64,000 nt of DNA from Amphibalanus amphitrite (GCF_019059575.1 NW_024881568.1:381501-445500), one strand, 5' to 3'. Positions 44,101-47,631 are shown, counted from the first letter of the stretch. Numbers and translations are program-made. Notes: a model not told the origin generated them from the sequence alone.

Positions 44101-46483
44101 TAGAGGGGGTGACAGTGTTATAGAGGAACGACAGTGTGAGAGGGGAACGACAGTGTTATAGAGTAACGACAGTTACAGTGGAACGACAGTGTTATAAGGG
44201 AACGAGTGTTACAGAGGAACGACAGTGTTATAGGGGAACGAGAGTGTTACAGAGGAACGACAGTGTTATAGGGGAGGGCAGTGTTGCAGAGGAACGACCG
44301 TGTCACAAAGGAATGACAGCGAGACACAGTGGGGAGTCGAAGCAAAATCAGCAGCGCGAGCAATGCTCAATAGGGGAAGTTGGGGGAACGCCGAATACTT
44401 TTTTTCTGACGCCCGTAGCACGCAAGGTAGACAACATAAGCTATTCTTGTTGGCGTCATTCGAGAGGCCAGTCTTTTGCCTTTCAAACATACCAGGCGCA
44501 TTTGATGAATTCGCATACCGTTAAGCGCACAAACTAAAAATATCAAAGAAGTGACTTTTTCGGCGTTGCCCCGGACTGCGGGGAAAACCGAAAATGGGAG
44601 AAATGATCTACGGGGAATGCCGACATTGATGTTTTGCCACTTTATCTCAACTTTATCCAGAATTTATCAAAGCTGACACGCGTTTTAAGAGCTTGAGGAC
44701 GCTTGGTGCACACTGGAAGTTATAATTGTGTGATATAATAAGAAAATGCCAGGTAAATAATTCCTTATAGGTAACAGGCCGTTGTGTCGGTTGAAAGTGT
44801 AATTTGTGTGACTAAAAATTCGCGTTGCTATTCTACAGCAGTAAAGTCCACGTAGCGTGCTTTAACGTGCGTAATTGCACGTTTTCGGCATTACCCCAGC
44901 CAGCCATACTCTCATTTGCAGGCCCATAACTTTTCAACGTGCCGTATAAATTTCAAATAGGCAGCACACTTATGCAAAGACATGCTGAAGATTACTTGAC
45001 CGAATTGGCCAGACAAACGGTAGCATAATGAGTAAGAAATGCAGCTTCAAAGGTGCATGTAGTACAAGGAACGCGTACCTTGAAAACGCTCTTGGCGCCC
45101 TCACAGCCGAAGTATTCCGAATGACGACTCGTAACAAACATGCGATAATTGTAGTCACTTAACCCTATTCCTGGCGGGCTCCGCCGGGACAAGAAACTGG
45201 CGGGGGGGCCGATTCGGCCCCCCCCCCCTGAGATCTCGAGAACGAAGCAAGATAGCGACAAGCGGTAAACGGCATCGGATACGCATGGACAAGGTCTACA
45301 ATTTTTACTAAGGTCATTTTCAGGTCAGGTCAAAGATGACGTCACAGGGGTCGAAAAAGTCAAAATGGCGGCGCTAGATATGGAGAGAGTTTTTCTCGAA
45401 TAACTTTCGAATTAGTCAAGATAGGAACAAACTAAGGGCATCATCGTGATCCTCTCGTCAATCCGCATCGAATGATATATATGTTGACCTCGAAAGGTCA
45501 AGGTCAAAGGTTGACCTCAGGTCACGTGACCTCGAGGTCATCATGTATATCATTCGATGCGTCTTGACGAGCTAAACACAATGAGACCATCCACGCGTCT
45601 GTATCTTGTTCCTGTACGGAGTTATTGGCCAAAAACCTTTGGTGACCTTTGATGACGTCACATGACCTCACAGCTGCCCAACAGCAAAACAGACCTCAAG
45701 ATAGTGAAGGTTGATCGTATATGAAGTCATGTATGGTATATGGGGCCATTCCGACCCGTTTTAGTGGTAAAAACAGGGAGTTGATTTTTCCCCCATTGAC
45801 TTATAATGGGGAGGTCGCGAAACTGACCTGACCTTAGGTCACCGATATCAAAATTCCGAGATAAACAAATTGCACATACTTGTACCCTAACTAAAGCCTG
45901 AAGAGAAGAAATTGATCGGTCAAAAACTCTAGCTCTGGCGTGATTGCAAACTTTTCTGAGGTAGGGTCACCAAACCGCCTCTGGTGACCTGACCTGAGGT
46001 CAGATCAACTCAAAATTTTCAGACATGTTGCGTAGAAGCCTTATAGGAAAAGTCAGAAAATTTGAGCTTCCTAGCTCAACGCGTTTGGGAGAAATAACCA
46101 AAAAACCTCAGGGGGGGCTCCTGAGGCCCCCCCCCCCCGCCAGGAATAGGGTTAAGCCTCAGAGCATCACTGACAGATGGCATCCATGTCTTACGGTTTT
46201 CGAAGTATCTCGAATTTCGGCTTTGCCCCAACTCCGGCATTGCCCCAACTTCCCCTAACATGCGTGTCTGGACTGTCTGACCCGGTACCGGGGTACCCTC
46301 ATCCCCCATACCTTCATCGGTTGTCAGCTGCCGCGCCTCTGGTGAGAATCTGTTCACGGGAAACTCTGTAATCAGTGACGTCTTGATCAGAGTTCCCAGC
46401 CGTATGCGAGCCGTTATTTCCTTCGGCACGTGCAGCAGCTCGACGCTCGAGGGCGCCTCGAGAAGTCCGGTTTCCACCGCCAT
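1864..46483 (-). CDS. LRRC43: LRRC43-like leucine-rich repeat protein, ten coding exons
   Basis: Minus-strand spliced gene assembled by eye: exons 46483-46312, 43988-43828, 30662-30446, 29915-29755, 19516-19308, 19135-18985, 12822-12739, 12339-12160, 11733-11518 and 2109-1864. All nine introns are GT..AG, every junction phase matches, and the total is 1797 nt (598 residues plus stop). Seen: a short N-terminal region, leucine-rich repeats from about residue 105 to 235 (motifs LQLYGN, LGLGRTQL, VLDLSDN), a repeat cap ending in LLLLDG, a middle region, a long lysine/glutamate-rich stretch (about 446-517) and a conserved-looking tail. LRR content, the SPW motif in exon 2, the K/E-rich late region and a length near 650 residues match my memory of LRRC43, a poorly characterised ciliary-type protein. 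Orthology is inferred. Introns of 2.3-13.2 kb carry most of the window's transposons. Confidence 0.8.
2350..2600. repeat. AT-rich low-complexity repeat
   Basis: Runs of ATTAAT/TATATT and repeated TATTATTGCCCTA units at both ends of the stretch. It lies inside intron 9 between exon 10 and the LINE. It looks like microsatellite-derived DNA. Confidence 0.6.
2899..6993 (+). pseudogene. LINE ORF1, split by a DNA element
   Basis: Coding sequence 2899-3450 continues at 5314-6993. Between them lies a CACTG..CAGTG element plus one extra TG. Codon boundaries fall at 3450/5314, so the two halves are in the same frame (2232 nt, 743 residues plus stop). The second half shows a coiled coil (about 5461-5660, many L/E/R heptads), an RRM-like segment around 6085-6330 with the FKIEV and LDPSSWP motifs common in CR1-group ORF1 proteins, and a C-terminal region of imperfect repeats built on Trp-x-Ala and Arg-Arg. 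No CCHC knuckle was seen. Family knowledge: ORF1p binds RNA. As it stands the ORF is broken; it would stop inside the insert at 3508. Confidence 0.75.
3451..5311. mobile_element. CACTG..CAGTG (CACTA/EnSpm-like) non-autonomous element in LINE ORF1
   Basis: The left end CACTGTAAAAAAAGTTCAGC and the right end, whose reverse complement begins CACTGTAAAAAAAGTTTAGC, form terminal inverted repeats. The flanks carry a 2-bp TG duplication (3449-3450 and 5312-5313). Subterminal TTAGCACC/GGTGCTAA motifs recur at both ends, and a TAGGGTACTGAAAATT unit occurs twice near the right end, as expected for CACTA-type transposase-binding sites. A possible leftover exon (4411-4630, flanked by AG and GT, Pro-rich) and an AATAAA at about 4718 hint at internal deletion from a larger element. 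No transposase domain was recognised. Confidence 0.75.
7001..10135 (+). CDS. LINE ORF2: endonuclease-reverse transcriptase
   Basis: 1044 residues from the ATG at 7001, eight bases after the ORF1 stop; the frame is open further upstream to 6398. The N-terminal apurinic-like endonuclease shows TYNCEGF (about residue 40), VLVGDFNC (about 193) and SHIDHI (about 256). The reverse transcriptase shows NYRPISI, FVANLDARKCFDRI (motif A), GTRQGAILSP (motif B) and YADDILL starting at residue 761 (catalytic YADD). It has no frameshift or stop, so ORF2 looks functional. I chose 7001 because it follows the ORF1 stop and precedes the endonuclease; the 6398-7000 extension overlaps ORF1 and has no recognised domain. 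ORF2 nicks target DNA and copies the element RNA by target-primed reverse transcription. Confidence 0.88.
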   Translation: MATPGGHPCPAATAVKHDRAECRNAVDAKVTLNMSLTLGTYNCEGFLAGAQYIADCLIPECDILFLCETWLARAQGAYLEHALSSLSSEEFQVFQEFAMELPPGTGDGRPHGGVAFVCRRQAGRTFRAVECNDSRTCGVTIVELSHPLITIIGCYMPYWNSSAVNFEEYTILTGKLDALFSSLRPSAPVVLVGDFNCALPPLSPELRPPGWHRLRGFSPLSLLMQDLLDDHGLTVAEFRFSQPVAYTYARADGQSHIDHIAVPQCLVPQVYDCRIVAPCVDNLSPHLPVLCSVVLPSASAGTSLDVSSPPLNMGSIHSEVLDWSCAEKLQIYLSSLDELIGACQLTNGATPDEIDEAITRCIHTAARIAGCSKSRRPPKPWWSPDVAVARDRTRFWHQIWVNCGRPTLSAVAQCYQAARSAYRHARRRAAVTRIESEAHTLRLLRRDKNLTAFWRRVQQIRRNGLKSASDLSAADFRTHFQTVHQDSHRQLTLDQLQIAEHVDFRLRRIRNDTSERTVSAGQVAGLIHRLQRGKAPGIDGITAEHLLYGQSPCLLSALAHLLSVCLSTCSVPATFADSVIVPVLKKSQSDPNCLDNYRPISITTCASKLLELLVLDELNASFEPHHLQFGFISNRGTMQASLLAGETIQQNRARGLPVFVANLDARKCFDRIWHDGLFFRLEDYLSDYCWCLMVTWYRHLSARVTFGGATSEAFLVCRGTRQGAILSPTLANIFLLPLIEVLDRSGRGAYLHSQHVPAICYADDILLISANARDLGAMLQMVGEFAATWRLDFVHPEPGKTKSHCIIFGQELFTSTPRWTLSGQQLQIRQTTEHLGTVLDDNLSTDSHVAQRIRRACASFYGLTPLGNFTNRLTAADKIFLWKTVVLPALIFGCETAPLSSTDIERLDSRQASLIKAALGLPRSAHHTALLIAAGVPRIGEVLRGDALRAFRNAFRADHRLRQAYVTGLARLATYPEQLDGSFIGHVYNLCGKNFGAIMQIAAGYVDHDIVRAPLQESGLVDSLKMVLASNCQASRRLLRLLTS
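10248..11517. repeat. Intron 9 remainder: TG/TC-rich repeats and a short tandem duplication
   Basis: About 10490-10640 and 10805-10890 are TGTGTC/CTCTGTG-rich, and a segment containing CCACCCACCATCCATGTCG occurs in both. At about 11025-11094 and 11106-11186 a unit starting CCTCCGCTGACTGTCAGAG and ending GACACCGACAGACAC occurs twice in tandem, the second copy with a short internal insertion. No gene is supported. Confidence 0.6.
11518..11733 (-). CDS. LRRC43: LRRC43-like coding exon 9 (Lys/Glu-rich)
   Basis: Acceptor TATTCTTTTTCAG, donor GTAAAC. It is a 216-bp phase 0-0 exon encoding residues 446-517, beginning KWTPPKTSKKEK and continuing as an almost pure K/E/D/G charged region that is probably disordered. 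A similar charged block occurs late in LRRC43 proteins as I recall them. Confidence 0.75.
12160..12339 (-). CDS. LRRC43: LRRC43-like coding exon 8
   Basis: Acceptor CCGGTCCAG after a C/T-rich tract, donor GTAACG. It is a 180-bp phase 0-0 exon encoding residues 386-445, including LCPLEALLQEKSDV and LSALRNALLHCLHVEVF, an amphipathic-helix-like stretch. Confidence 0.65.
12739..12822 (-). CDS. LRRC43: LRRC43-like coding exon 7
   Basis: Pyrimidine-rich acceptor ending TTCTCAG, donor GTCAGT. It is a short 84-bp, phase 0-0 exon encoding residues 358-385 (YPGQELCVVFQWAGDRR then a Pro/Ser-rich end). It is too short to be convincing alone; the support comes from both splice sites and phase with exons 6 and 8. 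Confidence 0.6.
12823..13607. other. Intron 6 flank with no recognised feature
   Basis: Non-coding sequence between exon 7 and the Transib insertion, with a T-run near 13095 and an A-run near 13450. No gene or repeat boundary was identified. Confidence 0.4.
13613..13644 (+). repeat. Transib left terminal inverted repeat
   Basis: Begins with the heptamer CACTATG, the Transib counterpart of the V(D)J recombination-signal heptamer CACAGTG. It matches the right end except at position 22 (C here, G there). Confidence 0.9.
14342..16537 (-). CDS. Transib transposase (RAG1-core relative)
   Basis: 731 residues from the ATG read at 16537 (MAEPIEVCDVDID); an in-frame upstream ATG at 16681 would add 48 residues of less typical sequence. 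It is a DDE recombinase: first Asp in KWGMDGASGQS (D320), second Asp in TMIDGKVANAIS (D431), and the acidic E in the SEEAQEARNK block (E642, E643 or E646), followed by RSFRLHHARKDSRV. A zinc site like the RAG1 ZnH2 domain is visible: C451-x2-C454 (NICGAKPTEMN) with H620-x4-H625 (HKLLIHG). The C-terminus is acidic. Family role: binds the CACTATG ends and carries out cut-and-paste through hairpin intermediates. No RAG2-like reading frame accompanies it. The frame is intact with no stop or shift. Confidence 0.92.
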   Translation of the reverse strand: MAEPIEVCDVDIDRWELYNLVRDCGWMNATSPETIRNAVHCVVGARVLSKAGRDFFEKHIARVLSSLSSKWVQCGRREDRFRSRNEQWLNVKPSVKVEFLRDTEGLCDDSEDTTPVQSAPFSDLSERTKRRKSMELATAHECEKLLKATGQRARREKKHDLAYLAAEAGASPGRPKKIRAAYQGKSESVRSFSPDEALAMTVAGNTSKRTYQLFCRMTNDRTKTKVYPSYERVLEARKRCYPSGLSCTDTTAEVSLQNIADHTCRRLLCANESDIMTLTGDLQTSEPRPVIASLDAPATSAAQSGLSPLRGQLVYKWGMDGASGQSIYKQKGSGNPGDAEQYVPEDSIFCSTLVPLQLFVEDNEVWKNPKPSSTRLCRPIHIQAVKETVDVIRTEERLIKGQIAQLRPTVVTLSNGAVLTVSHTFHLTMIDGKVANAISGPENVTRSTMNCNICGAKPTEMNNLDRVTLREKDPEALQIGLSTLHAWIRTFEWVLHVGYRIPLKTWSVRGAENQAVMKERKRAVQAEFRARLGLHVDQPRAGGSGTSNDGNTARRSFADPPAFSDITGVDRELIERLAVILEAINSSQLIDVQKYAEYALETAQHYVRLYPWYHMPASAHKLLIHGADVINHLLLPIGMFSEEAQEARNKHLRSFRLHHARKDSRVHNMTDVAQQLFVTSDPVISGLIWAQLTPITTQKTDHGGNPLLKGQPLQEVSDVSESDSAGDDEEE
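16825..17080. repeat. GGAGTC hexamer repeat block (copy 1)
   Basis: Irregular runs of GGAGTC with interspersed spacers (GCCCGGAGTCATGGCAACGA-like), ending CCACGACTCCGCAAC. It shares layout with copies at 52295 and 56855. It lies inside the Transib element, upstream of the transposase start. Open frames through it (Ser-Glu or Arg-Ser repeats) are an effect of the hexamer and are not called as genes. Confidence 0.7.
17676..17707 (-). repeat. Transib right terminal inverted repeat
   Basis: The reverse complement begins CACTATGGTTGGAAACGG. It is followed directly by the GGCCG target duplication. Confidence 0.9.
17713..18984. other. Intron 6 remainder: GGCCG-rich tandem units, then AT-rich DNA
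   Basis: The 14-mer GGCCGAGCGGCCGC occurs three times at about 17725-17880, in GC-rich repeats of roughly 60-80 bp. The Transib inserted at the edge of this block. The rest to exon 6 is non-coding and becomes AT-rich around 18700-18810. Confidence 0.5.
18720..18763. repeat. 44-nt near-perfect palindrome
   Basis: The left arm GTGAATAGCCTGCTTAATTA is mirrored by the right arm TAATTAAGCAGGTTATTCAC, with one mismatched pair and an AT-only centre. It could extrude as a cruciform; the function is unknown. Confidence 0.75.
18985..19135 (-). CDS. LRRC43: LRRC43-like coding exon 6
   Basis: Acceptor TTTTTTTAG preceded by a T-rich tract, donor GTGCGC. It encodes residues 307-357: a basic KKKSGKKSPARKG stretch, then VRFEPSLTGALVRVTGAVYL. 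It enters in phase 2, completing a Lys codon, and leaves in phase 0. Confidence 0.7.
19308..19516 (-). CDS. LRRC43: LRRC43-like coding exon 5 (end of LRR domain)
   Basis: Acceptor GGGCTGGTAG; first codons GAA ATG TAC. It encodes residues 238-306 plus two bases, with the LRR-cap-like GRLLLLDGVLLTDELL followed by an acidic linker. The donor chosen is GTTAGA at 19307. A second donor, GTAGGG at 19280, keeps the same phase and would add nine Gly/Glu/Arg-rich residues (607 residues in all), so the 3' end is ambiguous. Confidence 0.7.
19741..19820 (+). repeat. tRNA-like (Arg-ACG-type) pseudogene or SINE head
   Basis: Contains an A-box-like TAGCGCAGTCTG and a B-box-like GTTCGAATCC. An anticodon arm TCGGG-CTACGGA-TCCGA would present ACG. 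The T stem does not pair and the acceptor is imperfect, so this is not a confident functional tRNA. The spacing and internal promoter boxes fit a tRNA-derived SINE or decayed tRNA copy. Confidence 0.45.
19821..21509. other. Intron 4 segment with no recognised gene
   Basis: Non-coding. A G-run occurs at about 20128-20141. No TIR, LTR or exon was recognised before the Gypsy insertion at 21515. Confidence 0.4.
21515..21722 (-). repeat. Gypsy-1 3' LTR
   Basis: On the plus strand it starts TGTACTGTCTTGCC and ends AAATACTACA. It is identical by eye to the other LTR. The adjacent polypurine tract (minus strand AGGGGAGGAGGAAA, about 21723-21736) marks it as the 3' LTR. Confidence 0.93.
21879..27472 (-). 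pseudogene. Gypsy-1 gag-pol, interrupted in gag by a TTAA element
   Basis: The frame runs 27472-27010, then resumes at 25823-21879. The inserted element with one TTAA copy accounts exactly for the break, and codon registers on both sides agree (1467 residues counting a single TTAA). Visible in order: gag with two CCHC knuckles (about 25510-25405), protease LVDTGAAVSIIP (about 25280), RT with YLDDVIV (about 24375), RNase H TTDASDVGIGAVL (about 23930), integrase zinc site HEGHQGIVRTKQ with CQIC (about 23265-23165) and the DDE core (Asp about 23060 and 22900, Glu about 22785), ending in a Pro/Arg-rich tail. No env was seen. As it stands gag is cut and terminates within the insert; pol is intact. 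Confidence 0.9.
25824..27009. mobile_element. TTAA element family A, copy 1 (in Gypsy-1 gag)
   Basis: 1186 bp flanked by TTAA (25820-25823 and 27010-27013). Both ends read CCCGCGCCC inward. The subterminal hairpin GGGGTGTTTGAACACCCC is present near each end. A second hairpin, AAAACGGCGGCGC-GGA-mirror, lies at about 25886-25916. The interior carries many AGGTCA/TGACCT sites. TTAA duplication and CCC..GGG ends fit a piggyBac-type non-autonomous element; no transposase is present. Confidence 0.88.
27498..27508 (-). promoter_or_regulatory. Gypsy-1 primer-binding site, tRNA-Ser(GCU)-like
   Basis: Just inside the 5' LTR the minus strand reads TTTTGGCGACGAGTGAG. TGGCGACGAG is complementary to the 3' end (CUCGUCG plus CCA) that I recall for metazoan tRNA-Ser(GCU). 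The second Gypsy element has the same core. Confidence 0.55.
27511..27718 (-). repeat. Gypsy-1 5' LTR
   Basis: 208 bp, identical by eye to the 3' copy. On the minus strand it leads directly into the primer-binding site and then gag. Confidence 0.93.
27724..28333. other. Spacer between Gypsy-1 and the second TTAA element
   Basis: Moderately GC-rich non-coding DNA with no recognised gene or terminal repeat. Confidence 0.35.
28338..29506. mobile_element. TTAA element family A, copy 2
   Basis: 1169 bp, flanked by TTAA (28334-28337 and 29507-29510). It is nearly identical to copy 1 throughout, in the same orientation. Differences noted: a short deletion near 28515 removing part of a GGTCACTTGAAGTGACC palindrome, and the GC hairpin loop, which reads TCC here and GGA in copy 1. 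Confidence 0.88.
29755..29915 (-). CDS. LRRC43: LRRC43-like coding exon 4 (LRR)
   Basis: Acceptor TTTGGCAG, donor GTGAGT. It encodes residues 184-237 with two further repeats (LRVLDLSDNHICDL and SIRSISLSGNPAF). It leaves in phase 0. The reading frame stays open past the donor, but the GTGAGT and the phase match to exon 5 favour splicing here. Confidence 0.85.
30446..30662 (-). CDS. LRRC43: LRRC43-like coding exon 3 (LRR)
   Basis: Acceptor GTTACAG, donor GTGAGG. It encodes residues 112-183 plus one base: the first leucine-rich repeats, with LSSCSLACNDL, SLRSLQLYGNRL and LEYLGLGRTQL in register. The 217-bp exon ends after the first base of a codon, completed to Asp by exon 4. Confidence 0.85.
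30663..32102. other. Intron 2 segment with one stem-loop
   Basis: Non-coding, with a C-run at about 31510-31520. The hairpin at 31746-31776 is listed separately. No gene is supported. Confidence 0.4.
31746..31776. repeat. 13-bp perfect stem-loop
   Basis: The left arm AATTCGGTCAGCG (31746-31758) pairs fully with CGCTGACCGAATT (31764-31776) across a 5-nt loop. The function is unknown. Confidence 0.8.
32112..33626. mobile_element. DNA element with 9-bp duplication (Mutator-like candidate)
   Basis: Perfect 25-bp terminal inverted repeats (32112-32136 and 33602-33626) starting GCGAGTTACCTAAGTGTGG, flanked by an exact 9-bp duplication GACCGGCCC (32103-32111 and 33627-33635). No transposase ORF was seen in the 1515-bp interior. 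A duplication of 9 bp with G-starting TIRs suggests the Mutator superfamily; 8-bp classes (hAT, P) are possible if one base is coincidental. Confidence 0.8.
33753..33986 (-). repeat. Gypsy-2 3' LTR
   Basis: Starts TGTTGTGTCGTGAG and ends ACACAACA on the plus strand. It is identical by eye to the 5' copy, and the polypurine tract abuts it at 33987-33998. Confidence 0.93.
34086..38243 (-). CDS. Gypsy-2 gag-pol polyprotein
   Basis: 1385 residues in one frame. It has a gag N-terminus, then two CCHC knuckles (CFRCGKTNHLIKFC, CHNCGKQGHLEAAC; about residues 250-285), aspartic protease FIVDTGCPVTMIP (about 334), RT with CLLDDILITG (about 624; Leu where most relatives have Tyr or Phe before LDD), RNase H VITDASPHGLGAVL (about 770), integrase zinc site HEGHQGMVRMKQ with CQGC (about 993-1030) and the DDE catalytic core (Asp about 1057 and 1107, Glu about 1144). 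The C-terminal tail is Pro/Arg/Glu-rich. No frameshift between gag and pol, and no env. It encodes the machinery for particle formation, reverse transcription and integration. Start chosen: first ATG after the primer site; a second ATG eight codons later (MATSLPPPPG) is equally plausible. Confidence 0.93.
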   Translation of the reverse strand: MNSQKEIKMATSLPPPPGMQKGEDFGKWIKSVEIYMGAQNIESSAQKVNIVLHLLGPDVQEIVDTLPDIADVTDPYVKLRAQLEKHFKPQVNTVVERHVFNMMQYEGGRVEEYVAKLKTQARKCNFEASEMDNLIRDKLLATCPSSKVKESMLKERVLTLSRAIMIWSTDATVNEQVRRMGKSAEEEAVNKVKWHNKERNESLKERRKPWNVNERKSHEDKRPWKNANGQGKTWKNENNEENRKWKLEKTERRHCFRCGKTNHLIKFCRVPPHVRCHNCGKQGHLEAACRNGKTLNVEKEDQDDEVEENLCVYQSTSKGKEAIKVNMAVNEKNVTFIVDTGCPVTMIPEAQAESLNLKNTRCKLTSYTGHEIPVRGMTEVDVQYEGQMKKKMPVYVVGGNGPCLLGRNWLHEIKLNWSSLVGHVKEKPEPQKNMKKLSAVLKEHEELFSDELGTMSGQEADLELKKDAEPVFKPARSVPYSLTDAVEKELERWKTLGVIEDLRDDEPTPKWATPLVVVPKPDGSVRLCGDFKVTLNQYLNVPVHPLPKTEDLLATIGPAKFISVVDLSQAYLQMKLSKESQELCYLNTPFGLKRMLRLPYGVASAPMLFQRAMDRILKKVPGVKCLLDDILITGKTEEEALKRLDEVLQILKTNGLRLKKEKCQFMAKEVRYLGVRLGANGIRPDPERVKPVLEANAPTNQRELREFLGAVTFYSKFLENLSKMAKPLNELLKKDKEWKWSKNCEESFTRIRARLASAEVLRHFDVKEQVTVITDASPHGLGAVLVQGVPERPVLYVSRSLSEHEKKYSQIEKEGLCIVWAFERLKQFLYGRHFKLVTDNKPLAQVIGPKTPLPTLAASRIQRWTMKMAEYDFTVEVRRSEQIPVADWLSRLPKGTSVMNSSAPEDECTVCLIGQLSSLNPVTAAAIQRETARDPLLAKVVNFVNKGWPDKVGEALHAFKVRQTELTVEQGCLIWGCRVVVPPNLRERVLEELHEGHQGMVRMKQLARMHVWWPNMDKEVEAEVRRCQGCWQKRAEPPCSDLHPWEFAKGPWQRIHLDFAGPVDGKLYVVLIDSFSKWMEIAPMKHITSEKTIEHLLNVFARFGLPHQIVTDNGPQLVSKEFEGFLKRNGIRHVRTAPFKPATNGAAERAVGCLKGYLKATSGKKMNLPNFLMAYRNTPQATTGRTPSELMLGRQLRTRLDLLKPDLTSQIQNKQQTQVELRHGQPRQVAIGDAVLARDYRGRGKWAEGEVMDVVGTKHYLVQVHDQVWKRHIDQLLTIPMASPRHPRPAMQEDDDEGIRREIVVPETARPESLSAEQEPLSSPPEAQQEPAREPTPVREGAAAEQAADSPRRPAPLSTRQPAPEPEVMLRRSTRTRVPVKRLNL
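38454..38464 (-). promoter_or_regulatory. Gypsy-2 primer-binding site, tRNA-Ser(GCU)-like
   Basis: The minus strand reads AAAATTGGCGACGAGGACG just inside the 5' LTR. TGGCGACGAGG is complementary to the 3' CCUCGUCG-CCA end I recall for tRNA-Ser(GCU). Confidence 0.6.
38469..38702 (-). repeat. Gypsy-2 5' LTR
   Basis: 234 bp, identical by eye to the 3' LTR. It contains a TATA-like CATATATGG on either strand near its middle. Confidence 0.93.
39160..39530. repeat. Degenerate family-B TTAA element fragment
   Basis: Stretches such as TTTTTCACGAATAGCTCGAG, AATTGATCAATGCTTTA and CCCAATGGCCTTTGACCTGT align by eye with the left half of the copies at 52608 and 55934, but with many substitutions and no clear TTAA ends. 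An ACCG tetranucleotide run (39336-39362) has expanded inside it. It indicates an older wave of the same family. Confidence 0.65.
39563..39595. repeat. 13-bp perfect stem-loop
   Basis: GTGAAATGATCAG (39563-39575) pairs with CTGATCATTTCAC (39583-39595) across a 7-nt loop AGCCGAC. Confidence 0.8.
40432..40584. repeat. (AAAAC)n microsatellite
   Basis: About 150 bp of near-perfect AAAAC pentamers directly after a C-run. Open frames across it are artefacts. Confidence 0.95.
41537..42764. repeat. Older inverted-repeat element hosting a TTAA element
   Basis: AGCCGTTTTCACGACGG at 41537-41553 is exactly inverted at 42748-42764. TTTGACCAGATCTGCACCTA-like sequence lies inside the left arm and TTTGACCAAATCTGCACCTA inside the right. 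The TTAA element 41648-42595 sits between the arms. It is probably a small MITE into which the TTAA element jumped; its true ends and target duplication were not found. Confidence 0.5.
41648..42595. mobile_element. TTAA element family B, copy 1
   Basis: Flanked by TTAA (41644-41647 and 42596-42599), with ends CCCTCGCCC..GGGCGAGGG. The G-run/C-run subterminal stem GGGGTTGGTGCGACCCCC is near the left end and GGGGTTGCACCAACCCCC near the right. The interior includes AGGTCA motifs, GTGACGTCATA and a GGCGGCGCTGCGCGCCGCC hairpin. No transposase. Confidence 0.82.
42788..43695. mobile_element. TTAA element family B, copy 2
   Basis: Flanked by TTAA (42784-42787 and 43696-43699), with ends CCCTCGCCCGCAC..GTGCGGGCGAGGG. 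The subterminal stem is GGGGTGGTTGCCACCC. The interior has clustered half-sites, e.g. TCAAGGTCAGGGTCAAGGTC at 43121-43140. No ORF of note. Confidence 0.82.
43828..43988 (-). CDS. LRRC43: LRRC43-like coding exon 2
   Basis: Acceptor CCCCGCAG ends at 43989 and donor GTGAGT starts at 43827. The exon encodes residues 58-111, including SAGSPWRRYVWW and the leucine-rich LARLQSLSL segment just ahead of the LRRs. It is 161 bp, entering in phase 1 and leaving in phase 0, compatible with exons 1 and 3. Confidence 0.75.
43989..44330. repeat. Minisatellite of about 20-bp units in intron 1
   Basis: Imperfect repeats of GGAACGACAGTGTTATAG with variants (spacing about 18-22 bp) from roughly 44030 to 44300. 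It starts just upstream of the exon 2 acceptor on the minus strand. Confidence 0.85.
44331..45158. other. Intron 1 segment with no recognised feature
   Basis: Non-coding sequence between the minisatellite and the TTAA element. No exon or terminal repeat was recognised. Confidence 0.4.
45163..46151. mobile_element. TTAA element family D
   Basis: Flanked by TTAA (45159-45162 and 46152-46155), with ends CCCTATTCCTGGCGGG..CCCGCCAGGAATAGGG. The subterminal stems are GGGGGGCCGATTCGGCCCCC and GGGGGCTCCTGAGGCCCCC. The interior contains a core shared with family A (CCCCATTGACTTATAATGGGG and TCACCGATATCAAAATT) and a perfect AGGTCA-CG-TGACCT palindrome at 45519-45532. Confidence 0.85.
46312..46483 (-). 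CDS. LRRC43: LRRC43-like coding exon 1
   Basis: Starts at the ATG read from 46483 and encodes residues 1-57 plus the first base of codon 58. Donor GTATGG follows at 46311. The peptide begins MAVETGLLEAPSS. The single leftover base joins the CG at the start of exon 2 to give an Ala codon, which supports the join. The true transcription start and any non-coding 5' exon were not located. Confidence 0.7.
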
Positions 46484-47631
46484 GCCACCTGCGGCTTGGG
46501 AGCTGCGAGCTCGATCCCAGGCCAGGTGTGGCTTTCTTATACACAAATGGCCAAGGTTTTGTCTCAGGCCATTATTGATCTTCGAGCTGTCATTGGCAGA
46601 AGGGTATTTGTCAAATCATCGAGTTTTTTTACGAAATTTAGGCACTCTTGCTTTCGCAATTTATTCGTAAATTAAAATTTGTGTTAAAAATAACAAAATA
46701 ACATTTTTCTTGAAGAAATAAGCAGAGCAAAACTAAAAAGGTAAAATAGAATTTGCACAGTGCCAGTAAAGGGCAGGGATGTTGCTGTTCGTGGGATGTT
46801 GATGATCTGTTATTTACACTGAGAGCCCTTTGGAAAATTAGCAAATGAAGTAAAATGATCTCAAATGATCTCAAATTAACGGCCAGATAAAAACCATAAA
46901 AACAACATTATTTATAGCAAAGCACAATCATTTATGTGTGAACCTCTTCCCCTTCGGTGATCTGCCGTATAATCTATAGACACTGAGAAGTTATGACGTA
47001 TGGATGAAGGATGCATTACCGAAATTCGGTTGTTACATTCCAAATCAGCCCTTCCATTTCCGCATTTGCCGCGCCACCAAGTGACCAAACAAATCAAACA
47101 GTGCTAATCGCCCATGCATCACCCGATTACATGTGATTTAGTCCGCGTTCGGCGGACCAGAAGCGGGTAAACATCGAATTAGTTCACACCACGTCATCCG
47201 ACAAACAGACTCAGCGTCATCTCTGAGCACACAGAACCCCGGCTCATCGGCCGCTGCAGTGGGCCTGTGCCGTCTGCTATACCCTGTCTGACTGATTGGC
47301 ACCCGGCTCCAGCGGCTCGCGCGCTGTCAAAACAACACCCTCCGTCAGCGGAGACGCCGAATGTAGTGTTGCCGAGGGGCAATCGCATTACACGGGATTG
47401 ACTCGTAATCGAAGGGACCGGGAAATCACATATCCGGACGATGTTCAGTGCACTGCTCACCTTATGATGGAATACGTCGTGGATGTGTTTGTGTGCAAAA
47501 GCTGAAAAGCAGGCGAGAAGTGACACATTAAGGTCATATGTAAATTACTAAGACTCGTAATCGAAGGGACCGGGAAATCACATATCAAGGTCAACAGCGC
47601 ACACGAGCATATCATACCGTGATAGAAGCGT
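46484..47631. other. Upstream flank of the LRRC43-like gene; short direct repeat
   Basis: No further coding exon was recognised. A 35-bp sequence beginning GACTCGTAATCGAAGGGACC is present exactly at 47400-47434 and 47552-47586. The promoter of the LRRC43-like gene should lie in or beyond this span, but no TATA or initiator could be assigned. Confidence 0.45.

Noticed and set aside
46484..47631. Second gene 5' of the LRRC43-like gene
   Set aside because: Only short frames without splice-consistent exons or recognisable domains.
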